Assembly: GCF_001617365.1 (NCBI RefSeq)
Contig: NZ_LVJR01000012.1
Span: 1-64,000 of the forward strand
DNA: 64,000 nt
Reading direction: 5' to 3'
Origin: Rhodanobacter sp. FW104-R8
Lineage (GTDB): Bacteria; Pseudomonadota; Gammaproteobacteria; Xanthomonadales; Rhodanobacteraceae
Made by a program: the position numbers and the translations under genes. Positions 57,311 through 64,000 of the stretch are shown here, in pieces. Within the stretch, counting starts at the first letter, position 1, and each line of letters starts with the position of its first letter. The notes under the pieces were generated by a model. It did not search any database. It was given only the letters and a program-made list of their open reading frames with translations, and had not been told where the DNA came from.

Positions 57311-58194
57311 CAGCCGCGCTTCCGGTAGACGGTGCGGCCGATCAGTTCGAAGTCGTCGTTGACGCCGTGCAGCGATTCGGAATGGCCAAGGAACAGATGG
57401 CCGCCCGCCGGCAGCAGCCCGGCGTAGCGGCGAAACAGGCGCTGCTTGGTCGGCTGGTCGAAATAGATCACCACGTTGCGGCAGAAGATCGCGTCGAACG
57501 GCCCGCGCATCGGCCATTCGTGCAGCAGGTTCAGCGGCTGCACGGCCACCAGCTCGCGCAGCCGCGGGTGCACGCAGGCGAAGCCTTCGTACTCGCCCGA
57601 ACCGCGCAGCATCCAGCGGCGCCGGCGCCCGTCGCTGATGCCCGTCAACCGCTCCAGCGGGTACACGCCGTTGCGCGCGGTTTCCAGCGCCTGCGGCGAA
57701 AGGTCGGTGGCGAGGATCTTCGCATCCAGGCCCGCGGCATCGTGACGCTCCAGCGCCTCGGCCAGCACCATCGCCAGCGCGTAGGGTTCCTCGCCGGTGG
57801 CACAGCCGGCCGACCAGATCCGCAGCCGGTCGCCGCTGCGGCGCTTCTGCTGCAGCCAGCGGGGCAGCAGTTCGTCGGCCAGCAGGTCGTAGTGGTGCGC
57901 CTCGCGGAAGAACGCGGTCACGTTCGTGCTGATCGCGCTGGCCAGATCGCCCAGCTCGCTTTGCGGATCGTGCCGCAGCAGGTCGCAGTAGGCGCCGAAA
58001 TGGCGCAGCCTGAGCGCCCGCAGGCGCCGTGCCAGCCGGCCCTGCACCAGCTGGCGCTTGTGGTCGCCCAGCGAGATGCCGCAATGCTCGCGCACGAAAT
58101 CGCGCAGGAACCTGAACTCGGCATCCCCGAGCAAGGGGGCACCGCCGTCCGCCATGGCGACGGCGCCATCGATCGCGCCGGCGAGCGCCTTCAT
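57310..58194 (-). CDS. cheR: Chemotaxis protein methyltransferase
   Basis: A 294-residue SAM-dependent receptor methylase: an N-terminal helical domain (FLRDFVREHCGISLGDHKRQLVQGRLARRLR), then SAM-binding IWSAGCATGEEPYALAM, LDAKILATDLS and FDAIFCRNVVIYFD. It follows the MCP gene at 2 bp distance. Confidence 0.96.
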   Translation of the reverse strand: MKALAGAIDGAVAMADGGAPLLGDAEFRFLRDFVREHCGISLGDHKRQLVQGRLARRLRALRLRHFGAYCDLLRHDPQSELGDLASAISTNVTAFFREAHHYDLLADELLPRWLQQKRRSGDRLRIWSAGCATGEEPYALAMVLAEALERHDAAGLDAKILATDLSPQALETARNGVYPLERLTGISDGRRRRWMLRGSGEYEGFACVHPRLRELVAVQPLNLLHEWPMRGPFDAIFCRNVVIYFDQPTKQRLFRRYAGLLPAGGHLFLGHSESLHGVNDDFELIGRTVYRKRG

Positions 58195-58196
58195 GC

Positions 58197-59918
58197 TCAG
58201 AACTCCTTCCAGGCCCCGACGGCAGCAGCGTCCGCCTCGGCGACGGCGCGCCCCGGCGGCGCCTTGCGCACCGCGGCGAACACCGCCTCGGTGGCCACGG
58301 CCACGTTCTTCGCGCGCGACGGCGACGGAACCGGTTCCACAGGCGCCACGTCGTCGGCCAGATGGAAGAAGCCCACCTGGCTGGTGAGATCGCCGGCCTG
58401 TTCCTGCATGGCTCGGGCGGCGGCCGAGGCTTCCTCGACCAGCGCCGCGTTCTGCTGGGTCATCTCGTCCATCTGCATCACGGCGTTGTTGACCTGATCG
58501 ATGCCGGCCGACTGCTCCTGGCTGGCCGCGGCGATCTCGGCCACGATGTCGGTGACTTTCTTCACGCTGTCCACGATTTCGGCCAGCGCCTTGCCGGACT
58601 GGTTGACCAGCTCCGAACCGCTGCGCACCTTCTCCTCGCTGTCGGCGATCAGGCCCTTGATCTCCTTAGCCGCGCCGGCGCTGCGCTGGGCCAGGCTGCG
58701 CACCTCGGTGGCCACCACGGCGAAGCCGCGGCCCTGCTCGCCGGCACGCGCCGCCTCCACCGCCGCGTTCAGCGCCAGCAGGTTGGTCTGGAAGGCGATT
58801 TCCTGGATCAGGCCCACGATGTCGCCGATCTTGCGGCTGGAGGCGTCGATCTCGGCCATCGCTGCGATCGCCTTGCCCGCCACTTCGCCGCCGCGCTCGG
58901 CCTGCTCGCGGGCGCCGCGCGCCAGCTGGTTGGCGTGGCTGGCGTTCTCCGCGTTCTGCTTCACGGTGGAGGTCATCTCCTCCATCGAGGAAGCGGTCTC
59001 TTCCAGGCTGGATGCCTGCTCCTGGGTGCGCTGGCTGAGGTCGTCGTTGCCGCGCGCGATCTGCTGCGCCGCGCTGCTGACCGCATCGGAGCCGTGGCGC
59101 ACTTCGCTGACGATCGCGCTGAGGCGCTCGTCCATCGTGCGGAAGGCGTCGAGCAGGCGGCCCAGCTCGTCCATGCGGCCCACCTCGATATGGTGGCCGA
59201 GCTTGCCGCCGGCGATGTCGTGGGCCACCTGCACGGCATGGTTGAGCGTGCGCACGATCTTGCGGATCACCAGCGTGGCGATCAGCAGCGCGAAGACCGC
59301 GCCCAGCAGCAGGGCGATGATGCTGACCGCGCGGATCAGCCGGAAGCGGCTGCTCTGCGCCTGGAACAGCGCCAGCGCGTCGGCGTCCTGCGCCGCAACC
59401 AGGTCGGCCATGCGCGCCTGGCGGTCCATCAGCAGCGGACGCACCTGCAGCTCGAGCAGGTCGCTGGCGCCGGCGTCGCCCTGCTTGAGGGCATCGGCCA
59501 TGTCCTTCAGCGCGCCCGCGTAGTCGTCGTCGGTGGCGTGGTAGGCCTTGACCTTCTCGGCGACCTTGGCGCTGCGCGGGATCGCGTTCAGCTGCTTGCT
59601 GATCGCCGCGATCTCCTGCTGGTACTTGTCCACCTGGGCCAGCTTCTGCTTGACCTGGTCGGCCTTGCCGACGTTCGCGGCCGCCTCGCCCAGTTCCACG
59701 AACGCCATCAGCGAGCGCACGCGGATCGTGTTGGCCAGGTCGCTGGGCACCATCGCCTCGTCGTACATGTGGCGCATGCCCTCGTTCTGCAGCTGCATCG
59801 AGCCCAGGCCGATGACGGCGCCGCCGATCAGCATGAACACGAGCATTCCGAGTACGAGGCGCAGGCGGCCGCGAACGGTGAGGGCGGGGATCTTGAACTT
59901 GAACGAGGGCATCTTCAT
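58197..59918 (-). CDS. Methyl-accepting chemotaxis protein with C-terminal tether
   Basis: A 573-residue transmembrane receptor: helix 1 (about 23-43), a four-helix-bundle type periplasmic domain (44-190), helix 2 (about 193-213), HAMP, methylation helices and the conserved hairpin [32 protein letters not shown]. The ligand is unknown. After a flexible Ala/Pro-rich linker it ends AWKEF, which fits the xWxxF pentapeptide (NWETF in E. coli) that recruits CheR. It sits 12 bp after cheW. Confidence 0.94.
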   Translation of the reverse strand: MKMPSFKFKIPALTVRGRLRLVLGMLVFMLIGGAVIGLGSMQLQNEGMRHMYDEAMVPSDLANTIRVRSLMAFVELGEAAANVGKADQVKQKLAQVDKYQQEIAAISKQLNAIPRSAKVAEKVKAYHATDDDYAGALKDMADALKQGDAGASDLLELQVRPLLMDRQARMADLVAAQDADALALFQAQSSRFRLIRAVSIIALLLGAVFALLIATLVIRKIVRTLNHAVQVAHDIAGGKLGHHIEVGRMDELGRLLDAFRTMDERLSAIVSEVRHGSDAVSSAAQQIARGNDDLSQRTQEQASSLEETASSMEEMTSTVKQNAENASHANQLARGAREQAERGGEVAGKAIAAMAEIDASSRKIGDIVGLIQEIAFQTNLLALNAAVEAARAGEQGRGFAVVATEVRSLAQRSAGAAKEIKGLIADSEEKVRSGSELVNQSGKALAEIVDSVKKVTDIVAEIAAASQEQSAGIDQVNNAVMQMDEMTQQNAALVEEASAAARAMQEQAGDLTSQVGFFHLADDVAPVEPVPSPSRAKNVAVATEAVFAAVRKAPPGRAVAEADAAAVGAWKEF

Positions 59919-59930
59919 GGGTGGTTCCTG

Positions 59931-60458
59931 TCAGGCCACGGCTTGTACGTCGGCGGCCGCGGGCAAGGCGGCTTCCAGCATCTGCGCGTCCTGCGGCTGC
60001 AACAATCTGTCCACGTCAAGGAGCAGCACCATCCGCTCGGCGACCGAGGTCAGCCCCTTGAGATATTCGGTGTCCACGGCAGTGCCCATGTCGGGCACCG
60101 GCCGCACGTCGCCGGCGGCCACGTCGAGCACGTCGGAGACGGCGTCCACCACCACGCCGAAATGGCGCCCGGCGACGGTAACGATCACGGTCACGGTGTT
60201 GGCGTCGTAGTCCTTGCGCACCAGGCCGAAGCGCAGGCGCAGGTCGAGCACCGGCACGATCGCGCCGCGCAGGTTGAGCACGCCGAGCACGTAGTGCGGC
60301 GCCTGCGGGATGCGCGTCACCGGCGTCCAGCCGCGGATCTCGCGTACCGCGAGGATGTCGATCCCGTACTCCTCGTGCGCGAGGCTCACCGTGAGGTATT
60401 GCATCGGCACCGCCGTCTCGGCGGCGGATGCGGCTGCAGTGTTGGCTGACTGGCTCAT
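59931..60458 (-). CDS. cheW: Chemotaxis coupling protein CheW
   Basis: A 175-residue SH3-like adaptor linking receptors to CheA: YLTVSLAHEEYGIDILAVREIRGWTPVTRIPQAPHYVLGVLNLRGAIVPVLDLR, then VVVDAVSDVLDV. A slightly long Ala-rich N-terminus precedes the core. It has its own sigma-28 promoter upstream and starts the distal half of the operon. Confidence 0.95.
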   Translation of the reverse strand: MSQSANTAAASAAETAVPMQYLTVSLAHEEYGIDILAVREIRGWTPVTRIPQAPHYVLGVLNLRGAIVPVLDLRLRFGLVRKDYDANTVTVIVTVAGRHFGVVVDAVSDVLDVAAGDVRPVPDMGTAVDTEYLKGLTSVAERMVLLLDVDRLLQPQDAQMLEAALPAAADVQAVA

Positions 60459-60469
60459 GTGCGTTCCGC

Positions 60470-60486
60470 GGGGACACGCTGTCCCC
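60470..60486. other. Hairpin in the cheW leader
   Basis: GGGGACA-cgc-TGTCCCC, a perfect 7-bp stem, lies just upstream of the cheW ribosome site in the RNA made from the internal sigma-28 promoter. It may affect translation or RNA stability; no T-run follows. Confidence 0.4.
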
Positions 60487-60501
60487 CTTGCCCTGGAATG
60501 G

Positions 60502-60528
60502 CTATCGGCCGCCGTGCGGGTTTCTTGA
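60502..60528 (-). promoter_or_regulatory. Internal sigma-28 (FliA) promoter before cheW
   Basis: On the minus strand, TCAA (60528-60525), N15, GCCGATAG (60509-60502) matches the FliA consensus TAAA-N15-GCCGATAA closely. It lies in the 118-bp gap between cheA and cheW. Confidence 0.7.
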
Positions 60529-60576
60529 ATGCCGATGCCGTGTTGCCGCGCGCGGATGACACGCGTGCGGTGCGGC

Positions 60577-62550
60577 TCAGGCCACCTTGCGGCGGCTCTG
60601 CATGCGGACCATGCCGGCGACGTCGACGATCAGCGCCACCGAGCCGTCGGCCAGGATGGTGGCGCCGGAAACGCCGCTGACGCGCCGGTAGTTCGCCTCC
60701 AGCGACTTCACCACCGCCTGCTGCTGGCCGATCAGGCCGTCGACGAACAGGCCCACGCGGGCACCCTCGCCTTCCACCACGATCAGCAGGCCTTCGTCGA
60801 TCGCCCGCACCGCGTCCGGGCAGCCGAACAGTTCGTGCAGGCGGATCACCGGCAGGTAGTCGCCGCGGAAGCGGAACAGCTCGCCGCCGCCGACGACGGT
60901 CCTGATCGCCTCGCGCTGCAACTGGATCGACTCGACGATCGACACCAGCGGCACGATGTAGCGCTCCTCGCCCACCGCGGCGGTGAGGCCGTCGATGATG
61001 GCCAGCGTGAGCGGCAGGGTGATGGTGAACACGCTGCCCTTGCCCGATGTGCTGCGGATGGTCACCGAGCCGCCGAGGTCAGCCACGTTGCGGCGGACCA
61101 CGTCCATGCCGACGCCACGGCCGGACAGGTCGGTGGTGACCGCGGCGGTGGAGAAGCCCGGCTGGAAGATCAGGTCGGCCACCGCCTCGTCGCCGAGTCC
61201 CTCGCCGCTGGCGATCAGGCCGCGCTGCACCGCCTTCGCCACGATCGCCTCGCGGTTGAGGCCGGCGCCGTCGTCGCTCACCTCGACCACGATGTTGCCG
61301 CCGCGGTGCGAGGCTTCCAGCCGCAGCGTGCCGGTGTCGCCCTTGCCCGCGGCACGGCGCTGCGCGGGCAGCTCCAGGCCGTGGTCGATGGCGTTGCGCA
61401 CCAGGTGCACCAGCGGATCGCCGATCTTCTCCAGCACCGTCTTGTCCAGCTCGGTGTGCTCGCCGACCAGCTCCAGCCGCACCTGCTTGCCGAGTTTCTG
61501 GCTGATGTCGCGCACCATCCGCGGGAAGCGGTTGAACACCGAGGCGATCGGCAGCATGCGGATGCCCATCACGCTTTCCTGCAGCTCGCGCGTGTGCCGC
61601 GCCAGCTGCGCCAGCCCCTGTTCGAGCAGGGCCAGCCGCGAGGCGTCGACGCCGTCGCGGAAGGTGTCGAGCATGGACTGGGTGATCACCAGCTCGCCGA
61701 CCAGGTTGATCAGGCCGTCGATCTTGTCGATCGCCACGCGCACCGTGCTGGATTCGGCGCTGGTCTCGCGCTGCGCGCGGGCGGCGGCGACATCGGCCAC
61801 CGGTGCCGCCGCGGGTGCGGCGGATGCCGCGGCGGCGGCGGCCACCACGTGCTTCGGTTCGATCGCCAGCTCGCATTCGCCCTCGACCCAGTCGAACACC
61901 GCGGCGATGTCCGCGCGTTTCGCCGGCCCGGCCAGTTCGATGGTCCAGCCGAGATGGCACTCGGCCGGATCGAGCCGGTCCAGCGCCGGCAGGCGGTCCA
62001 GCTCGGCCGTCACCGCCAGTTCGCCCAGTCCGGCCAGCTCGCGGATCAGCCGCAGCGGATCGTTGCCGCCGGCCAGCATGCCCGGGTGCGGGCGGAAGCG
62101 GATCGTCCAGGCGTCGGCCTGGTCCACTTCGCGCCGCGCCTGCACACCGCCCGCCGCCGCGCCGCGGCCCATCGCCGCGGCCAGCTCGCCGCGCAGGCCT
62201 TCGGCCACCGCGTCGTTGAGCGGCTCGCCGGCCCGCGCCCGGGCGAACATCCCGCGCAGGCAGTCCACCGTGCGCAGCAGCAGTTCGACGATGCCGCCGT
62301 CGATGGCGCGCTTGCCGCCGCGGACCTCGTCCAGCAGCGACTCCGCCTCGTGGGTGAACGAGGACATCTCCGGAAAGCCGAAGGTGGCCGCACCGCCCTT
62401 GATCGAATGCGCCGCGCGGAAGATGGTGTGCACCAGCTCCGCGTCGCCGCCGTCGTCCAGCGCGAGCAGCGACGACTCCATCGTGTCGAGCCCTTCCAGG
62501 CTCTCCTCGATGAACACCTGTTGGAACTGCGCCAGCGCGGCGTTGACCAT
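60577..62550 (-). CDS. cheA: Chemotaxis histidine kinase CheA
   Basis: A 657-residue kinase: N-terminal HPt domain with phospho-His48 in RAAHSIKGGAATFG, a middle region, dimerisation domain (DKIDGLINLVGELVITQ), ATPase domain (HLVRNAIDHGLE, DDGAGLN, GRGVGMDVV, GSVFTITLPLTLA) and a CheW-like C-terminus. It phosphorylates CheY and CheB. No receiver domain is attached. Confidence 0.97.
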   Translation of the reverse strand: MVNAALAQFQQVFIEESLEGLDTMESSLLALDDGGDAELVHTIFRAAHSIKGGAATFGFPEMSSFTHEAESLLDEVRGGKRAIDGGIVELLLRTVDCLRGMFARARAGEPLNDAVAEGLRGELAAAMGRGAAAGGVQARREVDQADAWTIRFRPHPGMLAGGNDPLRLIRELAGLGELAVTAELDRLPALDRLDPAECHLGWTIELAGPAKRADIAAVFDWVEGECELAIEPKHVVAAAAAASAAPAAAPVADVAAARAQRETSAESSTVRVAIDKIDGLINLVGELVITQSMLDTFRDGVDASRLALLEQGLAQLARHTRELQESVMGIRMLPIASVFNRFPRMVRDISQKLGKQVRLELVGEHTELDKTVLEKIGDPLVHLVRNAIDHGLELPAQRRAAGKGDTGTLRLEASHRGGNIVVEVSDDGAGLNREAIVAKAVQRGLIASGEGLGDEAVADLIFQPGFSTAAVTTDLSGRGVGMDVVRRNVADLGGSVTIRSTSGKGSVFTITLPLTLAIIDGLTAAVGEERYIVPLVSIVESIQLQREAIRTVVGGGELFRFRGDYLPVIRLHELFGCPDAVRAIDEGLLIVVEGEGARVGLFVDGLIGQQQAVVKSLEANYRRVSGVSGATILADGSVALIVDVAGMVRMQSRRKVA

Positions 62551-62567
62551 GATCCTGCTCTCCGCGC

Positions 62568-62930
62568 TCAGCCCAGCACGCGCTTGACGGTGGCCAGCAG
62601 CTGCTCCGGGTCGAACGGCTTGACCAGCCAGCCGGTGGCGCCGGCCGCCTTGCCTTCCATTTTCTTGTCGGTGTGCGACTCGGTGGTCAGCATCAGGATC
62701 GGCACGCCCTTGTAGCTGTCCATCGCGCGCATCTCGCGCACCATCGCGATGCCGTCCAGTACCGGCATGTTGACGTCGGCCAGCACCAGGTCGAACGAAC
62801 CGCCGCGCGCCACGTCCAGCGCCAGCTGGCCGTTCTCGGCTTCGGTCACCTCGTGGCCGGCGCCGCGCAGGGTGAATGCCACCATGCCGCGCATCGAGGC
62901 CGAATCGTCCACCGCAAGAATCTTTGCCAT
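62568..62930 (-). CDS. cheY: Chemotaxis response regulator CheY
   Basis: A 120-residue single-domain receiver: Asp8/Asp9, phospho-acceptor Asp52 in LVLADVNMP, Thr in MLTTES and Lys104 in LVKPFD. It carries the signal to the flagellar motor. It lies 17 bp before cheA. Confidence 0.95.
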   Translation of the reverse strand: MAKILAVDDSASMRGMVAFTLRGAGHEVTEAENGQLALDVARGGSFDLVLADVNMPVLDGIAMVREMRAMDSYKGVPILMLTTESHTDKKMEGKAAGATGWLVKPFDPEQLLATVKRVLG

Positions 62931-62943
62931 GCTGCCACCTCGT

Positions 62944-63303
62944 TCAGGCCGGCCTCGCGGCCGGCAGTTCCAGTATCCGGGCCAGCCCGAGCAGACCGGC
63001 CGCTTCGTTCAATGCTTCGCTCGCGCCGCGCCACGCCAGGGTGCCGCCGCGTTCGCCCAGTTCGCGCCGCAGCAGCACCAGCAACTGCAGGGCGGCGGTG
63101 TCGACACGCTCCACCTGCTGTCCGTCGAGCACGATGGCGCCGCGCTCCAGCACGCCCATCAGCTGCGCCTTCAGTGCCGCCTGGGCCGCGATGCGGCAAT
63201 CCGGCGGCAGCGCCACCACGGCCGCGCCGGCATCCGCCTGTGCCGCGGTCTTCGCGCCCGCCTGGGGTTCCCCGGTATCCTTCGCCGCCCGCTTGCCGGC
63301 CAT
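62944..63303 (-). CDS. STAS-domain protein (first gene of the chemotaxis operon)
   Basis: A 119-residue protein with an Ala-rich N-terminal extension (~1-30) and a STAS/NTP-binding-like domain: CRIAAQAALKAQLMGVLERGAIVLDGQQVERVDTAALQLLVLL. The usual phosphorylatable Ser is replaced: the DSS motif of anti-anti-sigma factors reads DTA here, so a Thr would have to take that role. 13 bp before cheY, directly behind a sigma-28 promoter. Confidence 0.82.
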   Translation of the reverse strand: MAGKRAAKDTGEPQAGAKTAAQADAGAAVVALPPDCRIAAQAALKAQLMGVLERGAIVLDGQQVERVDTAALQLLVLLRRELGERGGTLAWRGASEALNEAAGLLGLARILELPAARPA

Positions 63304-63342
63304 GTCGCCACTCCGCTCGCGCCATCTGCGCTGACGGTGTGT

Positions 63343-63369
63343 TTATCGACCGCGGGCACGATCGCTTTA
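63343..63369 (-). promoter_or_regulatory. Sigma-28 (FliA) promoter of the chemotaxis operon
   Basis: On the minus strand, TAAA (63369-63366), N15, GTCGATAA (63350-63343): one mismatch to TAAA-N15-GCCGATAA. It lies 40 bp upstream of the first STAS gene. Confidence 0.72.
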
Positions 63370-63386
63370 GCGCCAGCGCGGGCTCC

Positions 63387-63413
63387 TCAAGTTTGCCCGC
63401 ACGCGGCCGATGC
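63387..63413 (+). promoter_or_regulatory. Sigma-28 (FliA) promoter of the FliK-like gene
   Basis: On the plus strand, TCAAGTTT (63387-63394), N11, GCCGATGC (63406-63413) is a near-consensus FliA promoter, back to back with the chemotaxis promoter. An in-frame ATG at 63410 falls inside its -10 and so cannot be the start, which favours TTG 63464. Confidence 0.72.
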
Positions 63414-63463
63414 CCTCCGGGACGATCCCATCCGCGCAGCTGCGCTTTCGTGCAGGAACCCTC

Positions 63464-64000
63464 TTGATCATCCAGCCGACCAGCCTTGCCGCCCTGACCT
63501 GGGCCGGTGCCGCCTCCGGCAGCGCGGCGCAGAGCTGGCGCATCGGCAGCGTGCTGTCGGCGCGGCCGCTGGGCGTGAGTGCGCTCGGCCTGCAGGTGCT
63601 GCAGATCGGGGCGCTGACGGTGGAGGCGGACGTATCCGGCGGCCAGTTGCCCGCGCAGTTCCAGGTGCGCGTGCTCAGCCTGGGGGCGCAACCGCAGCTC
63701 GAAATGCTCGCGCACCCGGCCGACCCGGCCCTCCAGCGCGCCCTGCGCGAACGCCTGCCGCAGCAGAACGGCTATGCGCCGCTGCTGTCGACGCTCGACG
63801 CGCTGGCCCAGCGGCCGGTGCTGCGCCAGTTGCCGCCGGACCTGCGCGCGGCGCTGGCGCTGCTCGAACAGTCCCTGCGCACGCCGGCGGAGATCACCCG
63901 CGGCGAGGGACTGCGCGAGGCGATCAACCGCAGCGGCCTGTTTTTCGAATCCCGGCTGGCGCTTCCCCACGGCAACCTGGCGGCCCTGGCCGCGGACGAC
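63464..64000 (+). CDS. FliK-like flagellar hook-length control protein (3'-truncated by window edge)
   Basis: The frame is open from TTG 63464 to the right edge, ~179 codons. An AGGAA ribosome site precedes the TTG, and the sigma-28 promoter rules out the upstream ATG. The sequence (IIQPTSLAALTWAGAA, then LREAINRSGLFFESRLALPHG) resembles the FliK/FliK-like proteins of Pseudomonas and Xanthomonadales, where GLREA-[IL]-xRSGLF-[FY]-E is a recurrent block. Its promoter fits a late flagellar gene. The diagnostic C-terminal FliK domain lies outside the window, so the call stays tentative. Confidence 0.55.
   Translation, partial: MIIQPTSLAALTWAGAASGSAAQSWRIGSVLSARPLGVSALGLQVLQIGALTVEADVSGGQLPAQFQVRVLSLGAQPQLEMLAHPADPALQRALRERLPQQNGYAPLLSTLDALAQRPVLRQLPPDLRAALALLEQSLRTPAEITRGEGLREAINRSGLFFESRLALPHGNLAALAADD

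Noticed and set aside
58362-60449. 695-codon plus-strand frame opposite the MCP and cheW genes
   Set aside because: Antisense to well-supported chemotaxis genes; composition is typical of reverse-read GC-rich coding DNA.
63410-63463. ATG at 63410 as start of the FliK-like gene
   Set aside because: It lies within the -10 of the sigma-28 promoter, so it would not be on the transcript. TTG 63464 with an AGGAA site is better.

Overview
This 64 kb window is high-GC chromosomal DNA from a gammaproteobacterium. The gene set (clade I nitrous oxide reductase cluster, petABC-sspAB, Oar-type TonB receptor, a sigma-28 chemotaxis operon, REP-like palindromes) fits the Xanthomonadales. A denitrifying member of the Rhodanobacteraceae such as Rhodanobacter is my best guess; this is inference, with no marker gene in the window to prove it. 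Most of the window is ordinary core chromosome with tight operons and many ATGA, TGATG or GTGA start/stop overlaps.

Left end (1-13.2 kb): the 3' part of a penicillin-acylase-type hydrolase, then a TIR-domain gene whose downstream half is gone. Its reading frame now runs antisense through a decayed fragment of dapE; the intact dapE lies about 11 kb away. Next comes a complete nitrous oxide reduction operon: a ferredoxin-NADP reductase-like flavoprotein, nosX (apbE), nosR, nosZ, nosD, nosF, nosY, nosL and a small TatA/E-type gene. A near-perfect FNR/DNR box with a suitably placed -10 lies just upstream of its first gene.

Housekeeping block (13.1-43.6 kb): dapE-yffB-membrane protein-dapD on the minus strand, two small proteins, tRNA-Val(GAC), uvrB, a FimT/GspH pseudopilin, tRNA-Asn(GTT), ppnN, an Oar-type TonB receptor, a probable OlsF-type ornithine lipid acyltransferase, a MarC protein, an SDR dehydrogenase, grxD, sodB, purEK, a Trm112 protein, DUF1631-nadC-DUF3301, petABC-sspAB, a DegS-like protease, a lytic transglycosylase and miaB. 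Two palindrome-bearing in-frame insertions are visible inside conserved enzymes, in dapE and in miaB.

Transport and envelope block (43.6-54 kb): a TetR-HlyD-ATPase-permease efflux operon with an AT-rich palindrome at its head, then phoH-ybeY-corC-DUF4105-corA-nudix. After these lies an inverted duplication of a small secreted protein gene in which each copy keeps its own terminator.

Right end (53.9-64 kb): a chemotaxis operon read leftwards as STAS-cheY-cheA-cheW-mcp-cheR-cheD-cheB-mcp-STAS. I can read sigma-28 promoters at its head, inside it before cheW, and facing the other way in front of a truncated FliK-like gene. The distal MCP-like protein has no ligand-binding domain. It carries a CheZ-like DxxxQ motif and ends in the same tail type (GE[I/V]ELF) as CheD.
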